64,000 nucleotides of DNA from Flagellimonas oceanensis (GCF_003992595.1 NZ_RZNA01000040.1:186001-250000), one strand, 5' to 3'. Positions 51,940 through 61,451 are shown, counted from the first letter of the stretch. The notes: generated from the sequence alone by a model not told the origin. Numbers and translations: made by a program.

Positions 51940-52521
51940 CTAAGTCGTCTTCTTTTTTAAAAATGCCACCAACTTTTGAATGGCCCTAGCGCGGTGACTA
52001 ATAGCGTTTTTGGTCTCAGGCGGCAGTTCCCCAAAGGTTTTGTCGTGTCCATCAGGTTTAAAAATAGGATCGTAGCCAAAACCACCTTCTCCATGCAGTT
52101 CGGTGGTAATGTGTCCCTCAACAATACCGTCAAAAGTGAAACTTTCCCCCTGAAGGTTTAAATGCACTACGGTTTTAAAGTGTGCTGAGCGATTGTCGGA
52201 ACCCTCAAGCTCCGTTAATAGCTTTGCCATATTGTCCGATGCCTTTTTTTGTTCTCCGGCATACCGGGCAGAATAGACGCCAGGAGCACCATTCAAAGCA
52301 TCCACCAACAAACCGGTATCATCTGAAAAACAATCCAAACCATAGGTTTGGGTTACATAGTCTGCTTTGATCTTGGCATTTTCTTCCAATGTGTTGCCGG
52401 TTTCCGGGATTTCATCAAAGCACTCGATATCTTTTAAGGACAACAGCTGAATGTTTTCAGGAAGTAATTGTTGAACTTCTTTCAGTTTGTGATCGTTATG
52501 GGTGGCAAAAACTAATTTCAA
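51940..52521 (-). CDS. rdgB: Non-canonical purine NTP pyrophosphatase (RdgB/HAM1)
   Basis: Hydrolyses dITP, XTP and similar deaminated purine nucleotides to keep them out of DNA and RNA; cytosolic. The 193-residue protein has the family motifs VFATHNDHKLKEVQ, CFSDDTGLLVDALNGAPGVYS and GGFGYDPIFKP, and ends with the usual SHRARAIQKL. A -7 box (TACTTTTG on the minus strand, 52555-52548) lies 27 bp upstream of the start. Confidence 0.95.
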   Translation of the reverse strand: MKLVFATHNDHKLKEVQQLLPENIQLLSLKDIECFDEIPETGNTLEENAKIKADYVTQTYGLDCFSDDTGLLVDALNGAPGVYSARYAGEQKKASDNMAKLLTELEGSDNRSAHFKTVVHLNLQGESFTFDGIVEGHITTELHGEGGFGYDPIFKPDGHDKTFGELPPETKNAISHRARAIQKLVAFLKKKTT

Positions 52522-52581
52522 ATTACTAAGTGTTCAATTATGAGTTTCAAAAGTAGTAATTTCGAACTTTAAGCGATTTCT

Positions 52582-53034
52582 ATGAAAATGAAAGTGCCAC
52601 CAGCTGTAATTATGCTGGTTTTTGGAGGATTAATGTATGTTTTGGATAGGTTTTTACCTGTGGGCGAGTTCGATTTCTTCGGTAGGCAAGAACTGGCTAT
52701 GATTTTGTCTGGACTAGGAGTTCTAGTGATTTTGATATCCGTTATTCAATTTTTCATCAAAAAAACCACGGTCGACCCCTTAAATCCAAAGAAAACCAGA
52801 AAACTGGTAACCAATGGCGTCTATAACTACACCCGAAACCCTATGTATTTGGGCATGTTGCTGTTTTTGTTGGCTTTTGGGCTAAAGTTGGGTAACGCCT
52901 TCAATACATTGATTGCTGCCGGTTTTGTGTCCTATATGAACCATTTTCAGATAAAGCCCGAGGAAGAGATGTTAATGAAGCTATTCGGGCAGGAATATAA
53001 GATCTATTGCAAGCTTACAAGACGTTGGTTTTGA
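52582..53034 (+). CDS. Isoprenylcysteine carboxyl methyltransferase-family membrane protein
   Basis: A membrane methyltransferase of the ICMT/PEMT type, 150 residues, with about four hydrophobic segments (VIMLVFGGLMYVLDRF, LAMILSGLGVLVILISVIQF, LGMLLFLLAFGLKLG). The SAM-site signature is NGVYNYTRNPMYLG and the C-terminal motif is PEEEMLMKLFGQEYKIYC. Bacterial members methylate lipids or unknown small molecules. Divergent from rdgB. A 272-bp spacer follows. Confidence 0.9.
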   Translation: MKMKVPPAVIMLVFGGLMYVLDRFLPVGEFDFFGRQELAMILSGLGVLVILISVIQFFIKKTTVDPLNPKKTRKLVTNGVYNYTRNPMYLGMLLFLLAFGLKLGNAFNTLIAAGFVSYMNHFQIKPEEEMLMKLFGQEYKIYCKLTRRWF

Positions 53035-53250
53035 TTGGCTCGATTTGGATTGTTCGTTTCAACAGAACAACTTCCAACCATCAACATAAAAAGCATACTG
53101 CTTACTTGATTATTTGAGATAGGACTTGATTTCATCGGTGATTTAGATAGTAGTACTGTTGCAAAAAGATGGGTTTTGGGTGGCATTTAAAACAAATCGT
53201 AACGGATTTTTGATTTATCCACAAATGTGTAAGGTTTTTGATAAGTTCCG

Positions 53251-53266
53251 ATTCCAAGGATGGAAT
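53251..53266. promoter_or_regulatory. Palindrome ATTCCA-AGGA-TGGAAT upstream of serBA
   Basis: A perfect 6-bp-arm inverted repeat 41 bp before the start of the serine-biosynthesis fusion gene. It could be an operator. No clear TAnnTTTG box is seen here. The rest of the 53035-53306 spacer holds no gene I would accept. Confidence 0.35.
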
Positions 53267-53306
53267 TAATGTTTAATTTTATGCCTTAATTTTTTTGAAA
53301 CAGCTC

Positions 53307-55199
53307 ATGGTGGAAACAGGACGCAAATATGTGTTCGATTTTGATAGTACGCTCACACGTGTGGAGGCGTTGGATGTTTTGGCGGAAATGACCCTGCAAG
53401 GCAATCCAAAAAGAGACGAGATCGTGGCGGAAATCCAAAAGATCACCAACTTGGGAATCGATGGGGATATTTCCTTTACAGAATCCTTGGAGCGAAGAAT
53501 TCGTTTGTTGGATGCCAATAGGAGTGACTTGGAGGATTTGGTAATTGAACTGCGTCAAAAGATTTCAAAGTCGATTGAGGCCAATAAACAGTTCTTTCAT
53601 GAGTATTCCGAGGATATTTATGTGATTTCCTGCGGTTTCAAGGAGTTTATCGATCCTATTGTTGAAGAGTACAACATACCATCCGATAGGGTATATGCCA
53701 ATACTTTTACCTTTGATGACGAAGGCAACATAACCGGTTTTGATGAAAACAATGTGTTGGCGTCCCACAACGGGAAAATAGAATGTTTAAAAAACCTGGA
53801 TTTGGATGGCGAGGTCCAGGTAATAGGTGATGGTTACAGCGACTATGTGATGCGCGAGGCCGGAATTGCCCATAAATTTTTCGCCTATACCGAAAATGTG
53901 CATCGTGAAAAGGCTACCAACAATGCCGATCACGTAGCACCGAACTTAGATGAATTTTTATTTATAAACGATTTGCCAAGAAACTTATCATACCCCAAGA
54001 ACAGAATCAAGATCCTTTTACTGGAAAATGTACACCCAGTAGCTTTCGAAAATCTTTCCGAAGAAGGATTCTCGGTCGAGCTGATCAAGACCAGTCTTTC
54101 CGAAGAAGACCTCATTGAACGCATTAAAGGTGTTCATGTGTTGGGCATCAGGTCTAAGACCCAAGTGACCCAAAAAGTATTGGATGCAGCCGATAAATTG
54201 ATGGTCGTAGGTGCATTTTGCATCGGAACCACACAAATAGATCTGGATTACAGCAAAAAGAAAGGTGTCGTGGTCTTTAATGCACCCTACAGCAACACCC
54301 GTTCCGTAGTGGAGCTTGCCGTGGGGCAAATCATTATGTTGATGCGCAGTATTTTTCCACGAAGCACGGAAATCCATAATGGAGAGTGGAACAAGACCGC
54401 TGCAGGTTCACAGGAGGTGCGAGGCAAAAACCTGGGTATTGTGGGTTACGGAAACATTGGTAAACAAATGTCCGTGTTGGCCGAGGCCATGGGGATGAAG
54501 GTGTATTACTACGATGTAAATGACCAGTTGGCATTGGGTAACGCCGTAAAATGCGATACTTTGGAAGATTTATTGAGCGTTTCCGATGTGGTTACCCTGC
54601 ATGTAGACGACAACAAGGCCAATAAAAACTTTATCGGGGAGCGTGAGATCAACCAAATGAAGGATGGGGCCAAACTCATTAATCTTTCCAGAGGATTTGT
54701 GGTCGACATCGAAGCATTGGCCAATGCCCTCAAAAGTGGAAAATTGGGTGGTGCTGCCATAGATGTATATCCGTCCGAACCACGAAGCAATGGAGCATTT
54801 GAAACGCCATTACAAGGTTTGTCCAACGTAATTCTCACACCGCACATTGGTGGAAGCACAGAGGAAGCACAGCGCGATATTGCCGATTTTGTTCCGAACA
54901 AGATTATGGATTACATCAACTCGGGAAATACTGTGGATGCAGTGAACTTCCCGAATATTCGATTGCCCAAACAGAACAAGGCGCACCGATTTTTACATAT
55001 CCACAGAAACGTTCCTGGTATCATGGCTAAAATCAACGAAATATTGGCACAGTACGGGCTTAATATTTCAGGGCAGTACCTATCTACGGATAGTGAAGTA
55101 GGTTATGTAATCACTGATTTGGACAAGGAGTATGACAAGGATGTGATCAAGGCGCTCAAAAAAATAGAGAACACCATCAAGTTCAGGGTGCTTTACTAG
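53307..55199 (+). CDS. serA: Fused phosphoserine phosphatase-like and 3-phosphoglycerate dehydrogenase
   Basis: A 630-residue two-domain enzyme. Residues 1-220 are a HAD phosphatase of the SerB type, with nucleophile motif DFDSTLT (Asp11, Asp13), the Lys-containing ASHNGKIECLK, and IGDGYSDYVMREAG. Residues about 230-540 are SerA (GIVGYGNIGKQMS, NLSRGFVVDIEALANAL, LTPHIGGSTEEAQ), and the end is an ACT domain (IHRNVPGIMAKINEI) for serine feedback. The first and last steps of serine synthesis are joined, and SerC is elsewhere. The start is the ATG at 53307; a TTG frame begins 12 bp earlier. Confidence 0.95.
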   Translation: MVETGRKYVFDFDSTLTRVEALDVLAEMTLQGNPKRDEIVAEIQKITNLGIDGDISFTESLERRIRLLDANRSDLEDLVIELRQKISKSIEANKQFFHEYSEDIYVISCGFKEFIDPIVEEYNIPSDRVYANTFTFDDEGNITGFDENNVLASHNGKIECLKNLDLDGEVQVIGDGYSDYVMREAGIAHKFFAYTENVHREKATNNADHVAPNLDEFLFINDLPRNLSYPKNRIKILLLENVHPVAFENLSEEGFSVELIKTSLSEEDLIERIKGVHVLGIRSKTQVTQKVLDAADKLMVVGAFCIGTTQIDLDYSKKKGVVVFNAPYSNTRSVVELAVGQIIMLMRSIFPRSTEIHNGEWNKTAAGSQEVRGKNLGIVGYGNIGKQMSVLAEAMGMKVYYYDVNDQLALGNAVKCDTLEDLLSVSDVVTLHVDDNKANKNFIGEREINQMKDGAKLINLSRGFVVDIEALANALKSGKLGGAAIDVYPSEPRSNGAFETPLQGLSNVILTPHIGGSTEEAQRDIADFVPNKIMDYINSGNTVDAVNFPNIRLPKQNKAHRFLHIHRNVPGIMAKINEILAQYGLNISGQYLSTDSEVGYVITDLDKEYDKDVIKALKKIENTIKFRVLY

Positions 55200-55233
55200 T
55201 CTCTGGTAGAAGATCAAGACGTAACCAATTAAT

Positions 55234-55280
55234 CACGAAAGAGTCTTTAATCTTGTCTCTTAGAGCGAAGCGGTCTTTCG
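55234..55280. other. Inverted repeat between convergent serBA and rlmH
   Basis: ACGAAAGA (55234-55241) and TCTTTCGT (55273-55280) are perfect 8-bp arms around a 31-base loop that also contains complementary stretches. It may stop transcription from both sides, but it lacks a clean T-run. Confidence 0.45.
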
Positions 55281-55286
55281 TCCAAC

Positions 55287-55760
55287 TTATTGATGATGAT
55301 AGGGCTCGTTCCTAAGAATGGTAAATCCCCTGTAAATCTGTTCCACAACAAACAGTCGAACCATTTGATGGGAAAAGGTCATTTTGGACAAACTTATCTT
55401 ACCCGAACTTTTGGTGTAAACGGCATCACTGAAACCATAAGGTCCACCGATGACAAAAACCAGGTTTTTAATACCGCTGTTCATTTTTTTCTGTAAAAAC
55501 TGGGCAAAGTCAACTGAGGCATATTGTTTTCCTTTTTCGTCAAGCAAAATCAAGGTGTCCGTAGGCTGCAATTGCGCTAGAATCAATTCGCCCTCTTTTT
55601 CCTTTTGCTGCGCTTCCGACAGATTTTTACGATTTTTTATATCCGGAATTATCTCTAACTGAAACTTGATGTAATACTTTAGCCGCTTCTCGTAAACGGA
55701 TATAAGTTCTTCAAGTTCAGACTTATCGGTTTTGCCTATGGCGATTAAAGTAATCTGCAT
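55287..55760 (-). CDS. rlmH: 23S rRNA pseudouridine-1915 N3-methyltransferase
   Basis: SPOUT methyltransferase that modifies pseudouridine 1915 of 23S rRNA. The 157-residue length from MQITLIAIGKT matches the family; the annotated frame has two more residues upstream. Typical segments are FVIGGPYGFSDAVY and the end MTFSHQMVRLFVVEQIYRG, which forms the knot, closing with NEPYHH. A TATTTTTG box (minus strand, 55771-55764) stops three bases before the ATG, so this mRNA may be leaderless. Confidence 0.95.
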   Translation of the reverse strand: MQITLIAIGKTDKSELEELISVYEKRLKYYIKFQLEIIPDIKNRKNLSEAQQKEKEGELILAQLQPTDTLILLDEKGKQYASVDFAQFLQKKMNSGIKNLVFVIGGPYGFSDAVYTKSSGKISLSKMTFSHQMVRLFVVEQIYRGFTILRNEPYHHQ

Positions 55761-55852
55761 GCTCAAAAATAAACGTTTCGGCTTAAATTAAGCATGCCAA
55801 AGTCATGGACATGGAACAATGTTTTTACTATTTTCGTTAAAACCCCAATTGG

Positions 55853-56710
55853 ATGATTTCCGAAGAACAATTTCAAAACGAACTGGATTTGATCATTGCC
55901 AATGCCGTAAGAGAGGATGTTGGCGATGGCGACCATAGTTCCTTGGCTTGCATTCCCGCATCGACGCAGGGAAAAGCAAAACTTCTTGTAAAGGACGAGG
56001 GCATTATCGCCGGAGTGGATTTTGCTAAACAAGTGTTCCATTATGCTGACCCAAAATTGACCATGGAAATTTTGCTGGAAGATGGCGCTCAGGTCAAATA
56101 TGGTGATATTGCTTTTTATGTCGAAGGCAGCTCCCAAAGTATATTAAAAGCGGAACGGTTGGTGCTTAATGCTATGCAGCGAATGAGTGCCATTGCCACT
56201 AAGACCCAGGATTTTGTTTCTATTTTGGATGGTACGGACACCAAAATATTGGACACTCGAAAAACAACCCCTGGAATCCGTGCCTTGGAAAAATGGGCCG
56301 TTAAAATCGGAGGAGGGGAGAACCATCGTTTTGCCTTGTACGATATGATCATGCTCAAGGATAACCATATCGATTTTGCAGGAGGCATCACAAAAGCCAT
56401 TCAAAAAGCACAGGATTATTTAAAAGAAAAGGATAAAGATCTTAAAATCATTGTCGAGGCTCGGAATTTGGAGGAGGTAGATGAAATATTGAAGTCAGAC
56501 GGTGTATACCGCATCCTTTTGGATAATTTTGATTATGATGACACCCGTGAAGCTGTAAAACGAATCGGGAGCAAGTGCCTTACCGAGTCCTCAGGAGGCA
56601 TCACGGAAGATACCATTCGAAAATATGCCGAATGCGGAGTGGATTACATTTCATCCGGGGCTTTGACCCATTCCGTTTACAACATGGACCTAAGTTTAAA
56701 AGCCGTTTAA
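55853..56710 (+). CDS. nadC: Nicotinate-nucleotide pyrophosphorylase (carboxylating)
   Basis: Quinolinate phosphoribosyltransferase of NAD synthesis, 285 residues. Key segments are EDVGDGDHSS near the N-terminus, ILDTRKTTPGIRALEKWAV, GGGENHRFALYDMIMLKDNH, and the barrel end ESSGGITEDTIRKYAECGVDYI. No nadA or nadB lies near. The start of the YihY gene follows directly on its stop, so the four genes nadC, yihY, DUF2147 and priA form one run. Confidence 0.96.
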   Translation: MISEEQFQNELDLIIANAVREDVGDGDHSSLACIPASTQGKAKLLVKDEGIIAGVDFAKQVFHYADPKLTMEILLEDGAQVKYGDIAFYVEGSSQSILKAERLVLNAMQRMSAIATKTQDFVSILDGTDTKILDTRKTTPGIRALEKWAVKIGGGENHRFALYDMIMLKDNHIDFAGGITKAIQKAQDYLKEKDKDLKIIVEARNLEEVDEILKSDGVYRILLDNFDYDDTREAVKRIGSKCLTESSGGITEDTIRKYAECGVDYISSGALTHSVYNMDLSLKAV

Positions 56711-57691
56711 ATGTCCGTAGCCATAGAGGAGAAATTGGAAAAAATACCTGTGATCAATTGGCTAGTACGCCTTTTGAAAAAAATAAAGCTCAAAGCTTTT
56801 GAAGGACTTTCCCTCTATGATCTTGTTGAAATGTATTTGGTGGGTATCGTAAAGGGTGCGGTGTCCACCCGGGCAAGTTCCATTGCGTTCAGTATTTTTT
56901 TAGCGCTCTTTCCATTGCTTATTTTTATGGTGACCTTGATTCCGTTCATTATTCCGTATGTGAGTGTGGGCAATGCGAATTTTGATACCCAATTTCTCAA
57001 CTTTTTGGAGTCCTTTCTGCCTTCTGCCACAAGTGATTACTTTAGTGAAATCTATCAGCAAATCAAAGACCAAAAGCAAGGAGGGTTGTTGTCCTCGGCT
57101 TTTTTTCTGTCCATATTTTTAGTGGCCAATGGGGTCAATGCTATTTTTGGCGGTTTCGAATACTCCTATCACGTTGAGCTTACCCGTAACTTTTTTCGTC
57201 AGTACGCCTATGCCTTAATGGTGGGATTGATTCTCTCCATCCTATTGATTATTGGGGCCGTTGCTTTTGTTTATTTTGAGTTTTACATCGTGGGCAACGC
57301 CAGCGAATTCTTTGGAAGGGCCTTAGGAACCGATATTGAGAAAGGGGATGCTGTGGGGCTTCAATTTGCCAAACTGTTGTTCTTTCTGTTTATTTCTTAT
57401 TTGGCAACAGCCATTTTGTACTATTTTGGTACTGCAGAAGGTAGGCAGGCACGGTTTTTTTCAGCAGGAGCATTGCTGACCACACTTTTATTTTTATTGA
57501 CCTCATATCTTTTCGGGATTTATGTTGAGAAGTTTGCACGTTACAACGAACTTTATGGAGCTTTGGGAGGATTATTGATTTTAATGGTGTTCATTTGGTT
57601 GAATTCTAATATATTATTGTTAGGTTTCGAATTGAATGCTACGTTGAACTCCTTAAAAAAACGACATGAAAAGCAGCAAAACCCTGAATAA
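56711..57691 (+). CDS. YihY/BrkB-family inner-membrane protein
   Basis: Integral membrane protein of 326 residues with about six membrane segments (IAFSIFLALFPLLIFMVTL, ALMVGLILSILLIIGAVAFVY, LLTTLLFLLTSYLFGI, ILMVFIWLNSNILLLGFELN). The family phrase GALGGLLILMVFIWLNSNIL near the end is diagnostic. Formerly called RNase BN, a label not supported for this family. Its role is uncertain; it may be a transporter. It starts immediately after nadC and overlaps the next gene by 26 bp. Confidence 0.92.
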   Translation: MSVAIEEKLEKIPVINWLVRLLKKIKLKAFEGLSLYDLVEMYLVGIVKGAVSTRASSIAFSIFLALFPLLIFMVTLIPFIIPYVSVGNANFDTQFLNFLESFLPSATSDYFSEIYQQIKDQKQGGLLSSAFFLSIFLVANGVNAIFGGFEYSYHVELTRNFFRQYAYALMVGLILSILLIIGAVAFVYFEFYIVGNASEFFGRALGTDIEKGDAVGLQFAKLLFFLFISYLATAILYYFGTAEGRQARFFSAGALLTTLLFLLTSYLFGIYVEKFARYNELYGALGGLLILMVFIWLNSNILLLGFELNATLNSLKKRHEKQQNPE

Positions 57692-58115
57692 GTGCATGTA
57701 TCTTCTATGTTTTCTGCTTTGTCAGATAACGTGGTCACAGACCGTTTTCGGAAAGTGGAAGACCATTGATGACCGTAATGGAGTGGAAAAAGCCATCATC
57801 GAAATTTATAAGGAAGATGGCATGCTGCATGCCAAAGTGGTCAAAATATTGGAAGACGGGAAAAAAGGAGCACTGTGTACCAAATGTGATGGCGACAAAA
57901 AGGACAAGCCCATTCTTGGCATGACAATCATGAAGGATTTTGAAGAACACAAGGATGGAATATACAAAGGAGATACGCTGTTTGACCCCGAACAAGCGAT
58001 GACCTTTAGAGGAAAAGTCTGGTTGGACGAGGATAACGAGGATAGATTAAAAGTAAGAGGGTATCTGGCATTTTTACACAGGACCCAAACATGGCACAGG
58101 GTTGTAGAGAATTAA
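57666..58115 (+). CDS. DUF2147 exported protein
   Basis: A 149-residue protein with a signal peptide (YLLCFLLCQITWSQ) and the DUF2147 pattern: VFGKWKTIDDRNGVEKAIIEI, then CTKCDGDKKDKPILGMTIMKDF, with a two-Cys pair, and VRGYLAFLHRTQTWHRV. Such proteins are common in Bacteroidota and Proteobacteria; function unknown. It overlaps yihY by 26 bp and lies 3 bp before priA. Confidence 0.92.
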   Translation: MKSSKTLNKCMYLLCFLLCQITWSQTVFGKWKTIDDRNGVEKAIIEIYKEDGMLHAKVVKILEDGKKGALCTKCDGDKKDKPILGMTIMKDFEEHKDGIYKGDTLFDPEQAMTFRGKVWLDEDNEDRLKVRGYLAFLHRTQTWHRVVEN

Positions 58116-58118
58116 TGT

Positions 58119-60578
58119 ATGGATTATTTTTTGGATGTTGTTCTTCCCATTCCCTTGGAAAAACTCTTCACGTATAAAATTTCGCAGGCCGAAGCGGATT
58201 TTATTCAGGAAGGAATGCGCGTAGCCGTTCCTTTTGGCAAATCAAAAATATATACCGCTCTGGCCTATCGAGTGCACCAAAATGCACCAGAAGCCTACGA
58301 ACCCAAGGAAATTTATCAGATTCTAGACGAGCAGCCCGTAGTGACCCAAGTGCAGCTAAAGCATTGGGAATGGGTGGCCAAATATTATATGTGCACTTTA
58401 GGAGAGGTCATCCGAAGCGCTTTGCCCAGCGCTTTTATGTTGGAAAGCGAAACCTTGGTGCTGCCCAATAAAAATGCAGATGTGGATGAAGCTGAACTTA
58501 CAGATGACGAGTTTCTCATATTCGAGGCGCTACAGCATCAAACAGCATTGAAGATTTCTGAGGTAAGCGATATTGTGGACAAAAAAAATGTCCTGAAATT
58601 GATAAATACGCTTGTTCATAAAGGCGTCGTACTTCAAAAAGAAGAGTTGTACGAACAATACAAACCCAAATTGGTCCGCTATGTCAAACTTTCCGAACAA
58701 TATGACGAAGGGGAACAATTGGCGGAACTTTTGAATGAACTTACCAGAGCGCCCAAGCAAAGTCAAGTGGTGCTGTCTTTGTTCCAGATTAAATCCAAAA
58801 AAAGTAATAAGCCTATTGCGGTTTCTGAATTGGAAGAGGCGAGTGGAGCCTCACGCGCTGTCATCAAGGCGCTAATCGACAAGAATATTTTGCAGGAGTA
58901 CCACATCCGAAAAGATAGGGTTGAGTTTGATGAACGGTCCGAAGCTTCCAAGCATGTCGATTTAAATGAATATCAGCATCAGGCTTTACAGAATATCAAT
59001 CAGGGGTTTGATGACGGAAAACCGGTGTTGTTGCACGGTGTCACGTCTTCAGGAAAGACCGAAGTTTACGTAAAACTGATTCAAAAATGCTTGGAAGAAG
59101 GCAAACAAGCCTTGTACTTACTTCCGGAAATTGCATTGACCTCACAATTGATCAATAGACTGAGGCATTACTTTGGTCATCAAGTGTCTGTTTATCATTC
59201 AAAATACAGCATTCACGAAAGAGTTGAAGTGTGGAACAATGTATTGAACCGCGCTGAAAAAGCCCAGATAGTAATTGGTGCACGTTCGTCCCTATTTCTT
59301 CCGTTTACTGATTTAGGATTGGTGGTGGTGGACGAGGAGCATGAAAATTCTTTTAAACAATTTGACCCTGCACCACGGTACCACGCTAGAGACGCTGCTG
59401 TGGTTTTGGCCGCCCTTCATAAGGCAAATATCGTGTTGGGCTCTGCAACACCGAGTATTGAGAGCATGTTCAATGCCAAGACCCAAAAATATGGTTATGC
59501 ATCCATTGCACATCGATTTGGCGATGTTTTGATGCCCGACATCAATCTAGTGGACATTAAAGAGGCTACTAGAAAGCGAAGAATGAAAGGTCATTTTTCA
59601 GAAATTCTGATCAAGGCCATTACCGAAGCGTTGGAGGAAGGGGAGCAGATCATTCTTTTCCAGAATAGAAGGGGGTTTGCCCCTGTGGTGGAATGTACCA
59701 CCTGTGGTCACGTGGCACAATGTCCTAATTGCGATGTTAGCTTGACGTACCATCAACGCAGAAATCAGCTTCGTTGTCACTATTGCGGCTATCACATGGC
59801 TTTGCAGCAGGCTTGTTTGGCGTGTGGGAGTCCTACTTTGGACAATAAAGGTTTTGGTACCGAACAAATTCAGCAAGAGTTGGGGCAGTTGTTCCCGAAT
59901 GTTTCTGTAGGACGAATGGATTTGGATACGACACGAGGCAAGTTTGCCTATGAGAAAATCATTTCATCTTTTGAAAACCAAGAGATGGATATTTTGGTTG
60001 GTACCCAGATGGTTACCAAGGGGTTGGATTTTAGGAATGTGAGTTTAGTGGGCATCATGAATGCGGATTCCATGCTCAATTTCCCCGATTACCGGGCCCA
60101 TGAGCGCAGTTTTCAAATGCTGACGCAGGTAGCGGGTAGGGCAGGGCGAACCCAGAAACGTGGTAAAGTATTGATTCAGACCTACAATCCGTACCATCAA
60201 ATATTACAGCAGGTCACCACGAACAGTTACGATAAGATGTTCAAGGAACAGTTTTACGAGCGGGAACAGTTTAAGTACCCACCTTTGGTGCGGCTGATTA
60301 GAATCACGTTGAAGGATAAGGATTTCAATAAATTGAACGAGGCTGCCGATTGGTTGGCAGGGTCCTTGCGAAATGTACTCGGTTCCAACATTCTAGGACC
60401 GGAATACCCGCCCGTGGCTAGAATCCGAAGGGATTACCTGAAAAACATTCTGATAAAGATTCCGCGCAAGCAGCCATTGGCCCAAACAAAAAATAGCATT
60501 AAAAGAATTGAAAAATCCTTTAATGCTATTTCCAAGTATAAAAGTGTACGATTGGTCTACAATGTGGACCACATATAA
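58119..60578 (+). CDS. priA: Primosomal replication protein N' (replication-restart helicase)
   Basis: Superfamily 2 DNA helicase that restarts stalled forks, 819 residues. It has the N-terminal 3'-DNA-binding domain (MDYFLDVVLPIPLEKLFTY), Walker A HGVTSSGKTEVY, DEAH-type DEEHENSFKQ, and the Cys-rich zinc-binding insert (CTTCGHVAQCPNCD and CHYCG, CLACGSP), which is intact with eight Cys. Motif VI region: TQVAGRAGRTQKRG. It ends in contact with the convergent LytTR gene: the two stop codons abut. Confidence 0.96.
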   Translation: MDYFLDVVLPIPLEKLFTYKISQAEADFIQEGMRVAVPFGKSKIYTALAYRVHQNAPEAYEPKEIYQILDEQPVVTQVQLKHWEWVAKYYMCTLGEVIRSALPSAFMLESETLVLPNKNADVDEAELTDDEFLIFEALQHQTALKISEVSDIVDKKNVLKLINTLVHKGVVLQKEELYEQYKPKLVRYVKLSEQYDEGEQLAELLNELTRAPKQSQVVLSLFQIKSKKSNKPIAVSELEEASGASRAVIKALIDKNILQEYHIRKDRVEFDERSEASKHVDLNEYQHQALQNINQGFDDGKPVLLHGVTSSGKTEVYVKLIQKCLEEGKQALYLLPEIALTSQLINRLRHYFGHQVSVYHSKYSIHERVEVWNNVLNRAEKAQIVIGARSSLFLPFTDLGLVVVDEEHENSFKQFDPAPRYHARDAAVVLAALHKANIVLGSATPSIESMFNAKTQKYGYASIAHRFGDVLMPDINLVDIKEATRKRRMKGHFSEILIKAITEALEEGEQIILFQNRRGFAPVVECTTCGHVAQCPNCDVSLTYHQRRNQLRCHYCGYHMALQQACLACGSPTLDNKGFGTEQIQQELGQLFPNVSVGRMDLDTTRGKFAYEKIISSFENQEMDILVGTQMVTKGLDFRNVSLVGIMNADSMLNFPDYRAHERSFQMLTQVAGRAGRTQKRGKVLIQTYNPYHQILQQVTTNSYDKMFKEQFYEREQFKYPPLVRLIRITLKDKDFNKLNEAADWLAGSLRNVLGSNILGPEYPPVARIRRDYLKNILIKIPRKQPLAQTKNSIKRIEKSFNAISKYKSVRLVYNVDHI

Positions 60579-61271
60579 TTATACATTGGCCAGCGCTTCG
60601 GCTAGTTCTGTTTTCTTGTTTCTACTCAAAGGAATCTGTCTGCCCCCCACTTCAACATTTTTACTGTTGAATTTCTCAATCTTCTCCAGATTCACAATAT
60701 AGGATTTATGGATACGTAGAAATTTTTCAGCAGGCAATTGCTTTTCGAAAGATTTCATAGTGGAAAGGATTACGATATTGGCTTCATCTGTAACCAATTT
60801 AATGTAATCTCCCAAAGCCTCGACCCATTTAATGTCGTTTAAGATAACCTTACGTTTTTTAAGGTTACTTTTCACAAAAATGTGTTCTTCGTCCTCATCA
60901 ACCCTGTTCATTTGCTCGTATTTGGCAACAGCTCTTTTTACAGAAGCCTCAAAACGGGCCAAAGTAATGGGTTTGTGAAGGTAATCGGTAACGTCGTAGT
61001 CAAACGCTTTAAGTGCATAATCAGGTTTTCCGGTAATCAGGATAACCTGTGGTGGGTTCTCTAGGGCCTCTAAAAGGTCAAAACCGCTGATAATCGGCAT
61101 TTCAACATCTAAGAAGATAAGGTCGATTTCATGGTTTTTCAGGCCATTTTTTGCTTCAATGGCGTTGCTGTACTCAGCAACCAAAGCTAGGTGTGGATGA
61201 TTGTTGACCAATTTCGCAACAGCCATGCGCTGCATGGAAGAATCGTCTACAATTATACTTTTTAATTTCAT
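60579..61271 (-). CDS. LytTR-type response regulator
   Basis: Two-component regulator of 230 residues. The receiver domain has the phosphorylated Asp55 in LIFLDVEMPIISG and the Lys in ITGKPDYALKAF; the DNA-binding LytTR domain begins about residue 130 and shows FVKSNLKKRKVILNDIKWVEA, then LRIHKSYIVNLEKIEKFN. No histidine kinase of the LytS type is adjacent, so it is an orphan in this window. A near-consensus TACTTTG box lies about 35 bp upstream on the minus strand. Confidence 0.93.
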   Translation of the reverse strand: MKLKSIIVDDSSMQRMAVAKLVNNHPHLALVAEYSNAIEAKNGLKNHEIDLIFLDVEMPIISGFDLLEALENPPQVILITGKPDYALKAFDYDVTDYLHKPITLARFEASVKRAVAKYEQMNRVDEDEEHIFVKSNLKKRKVILNDIKWVEALGDYIKLVTDEANIVILSTMKSFEKQLPAEKFLRIHKSYIVNLEKIEKFNSKNVEVGGRQIPLSRNKKTELAEALANV

Positions 61272-61451
61272 GAATGGGGTGATTTGTAGGGTTTTAAATC
61301 ATCGGCAAAGTACATAAAAAAGACGTTTAAGAGCAACAAAAGATGTAAACATGGTCTATTTTGTTGTGTAAATTGCCATATGTGTTATTTAGGTTTATTG
61401 GGTTTTTTAATGTTGATAACTCTTGTACTTAAACGAAGTTTTTTTACTTTT

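Noticed and set aside
53004-53186. Minus-strand open frame with a lipobox-like stretch (VGSC)
   Set aside because: It runs into the end of the plus-strand methyltransferase gene, has a poor N-terminus for a signal peptide and no promoter.
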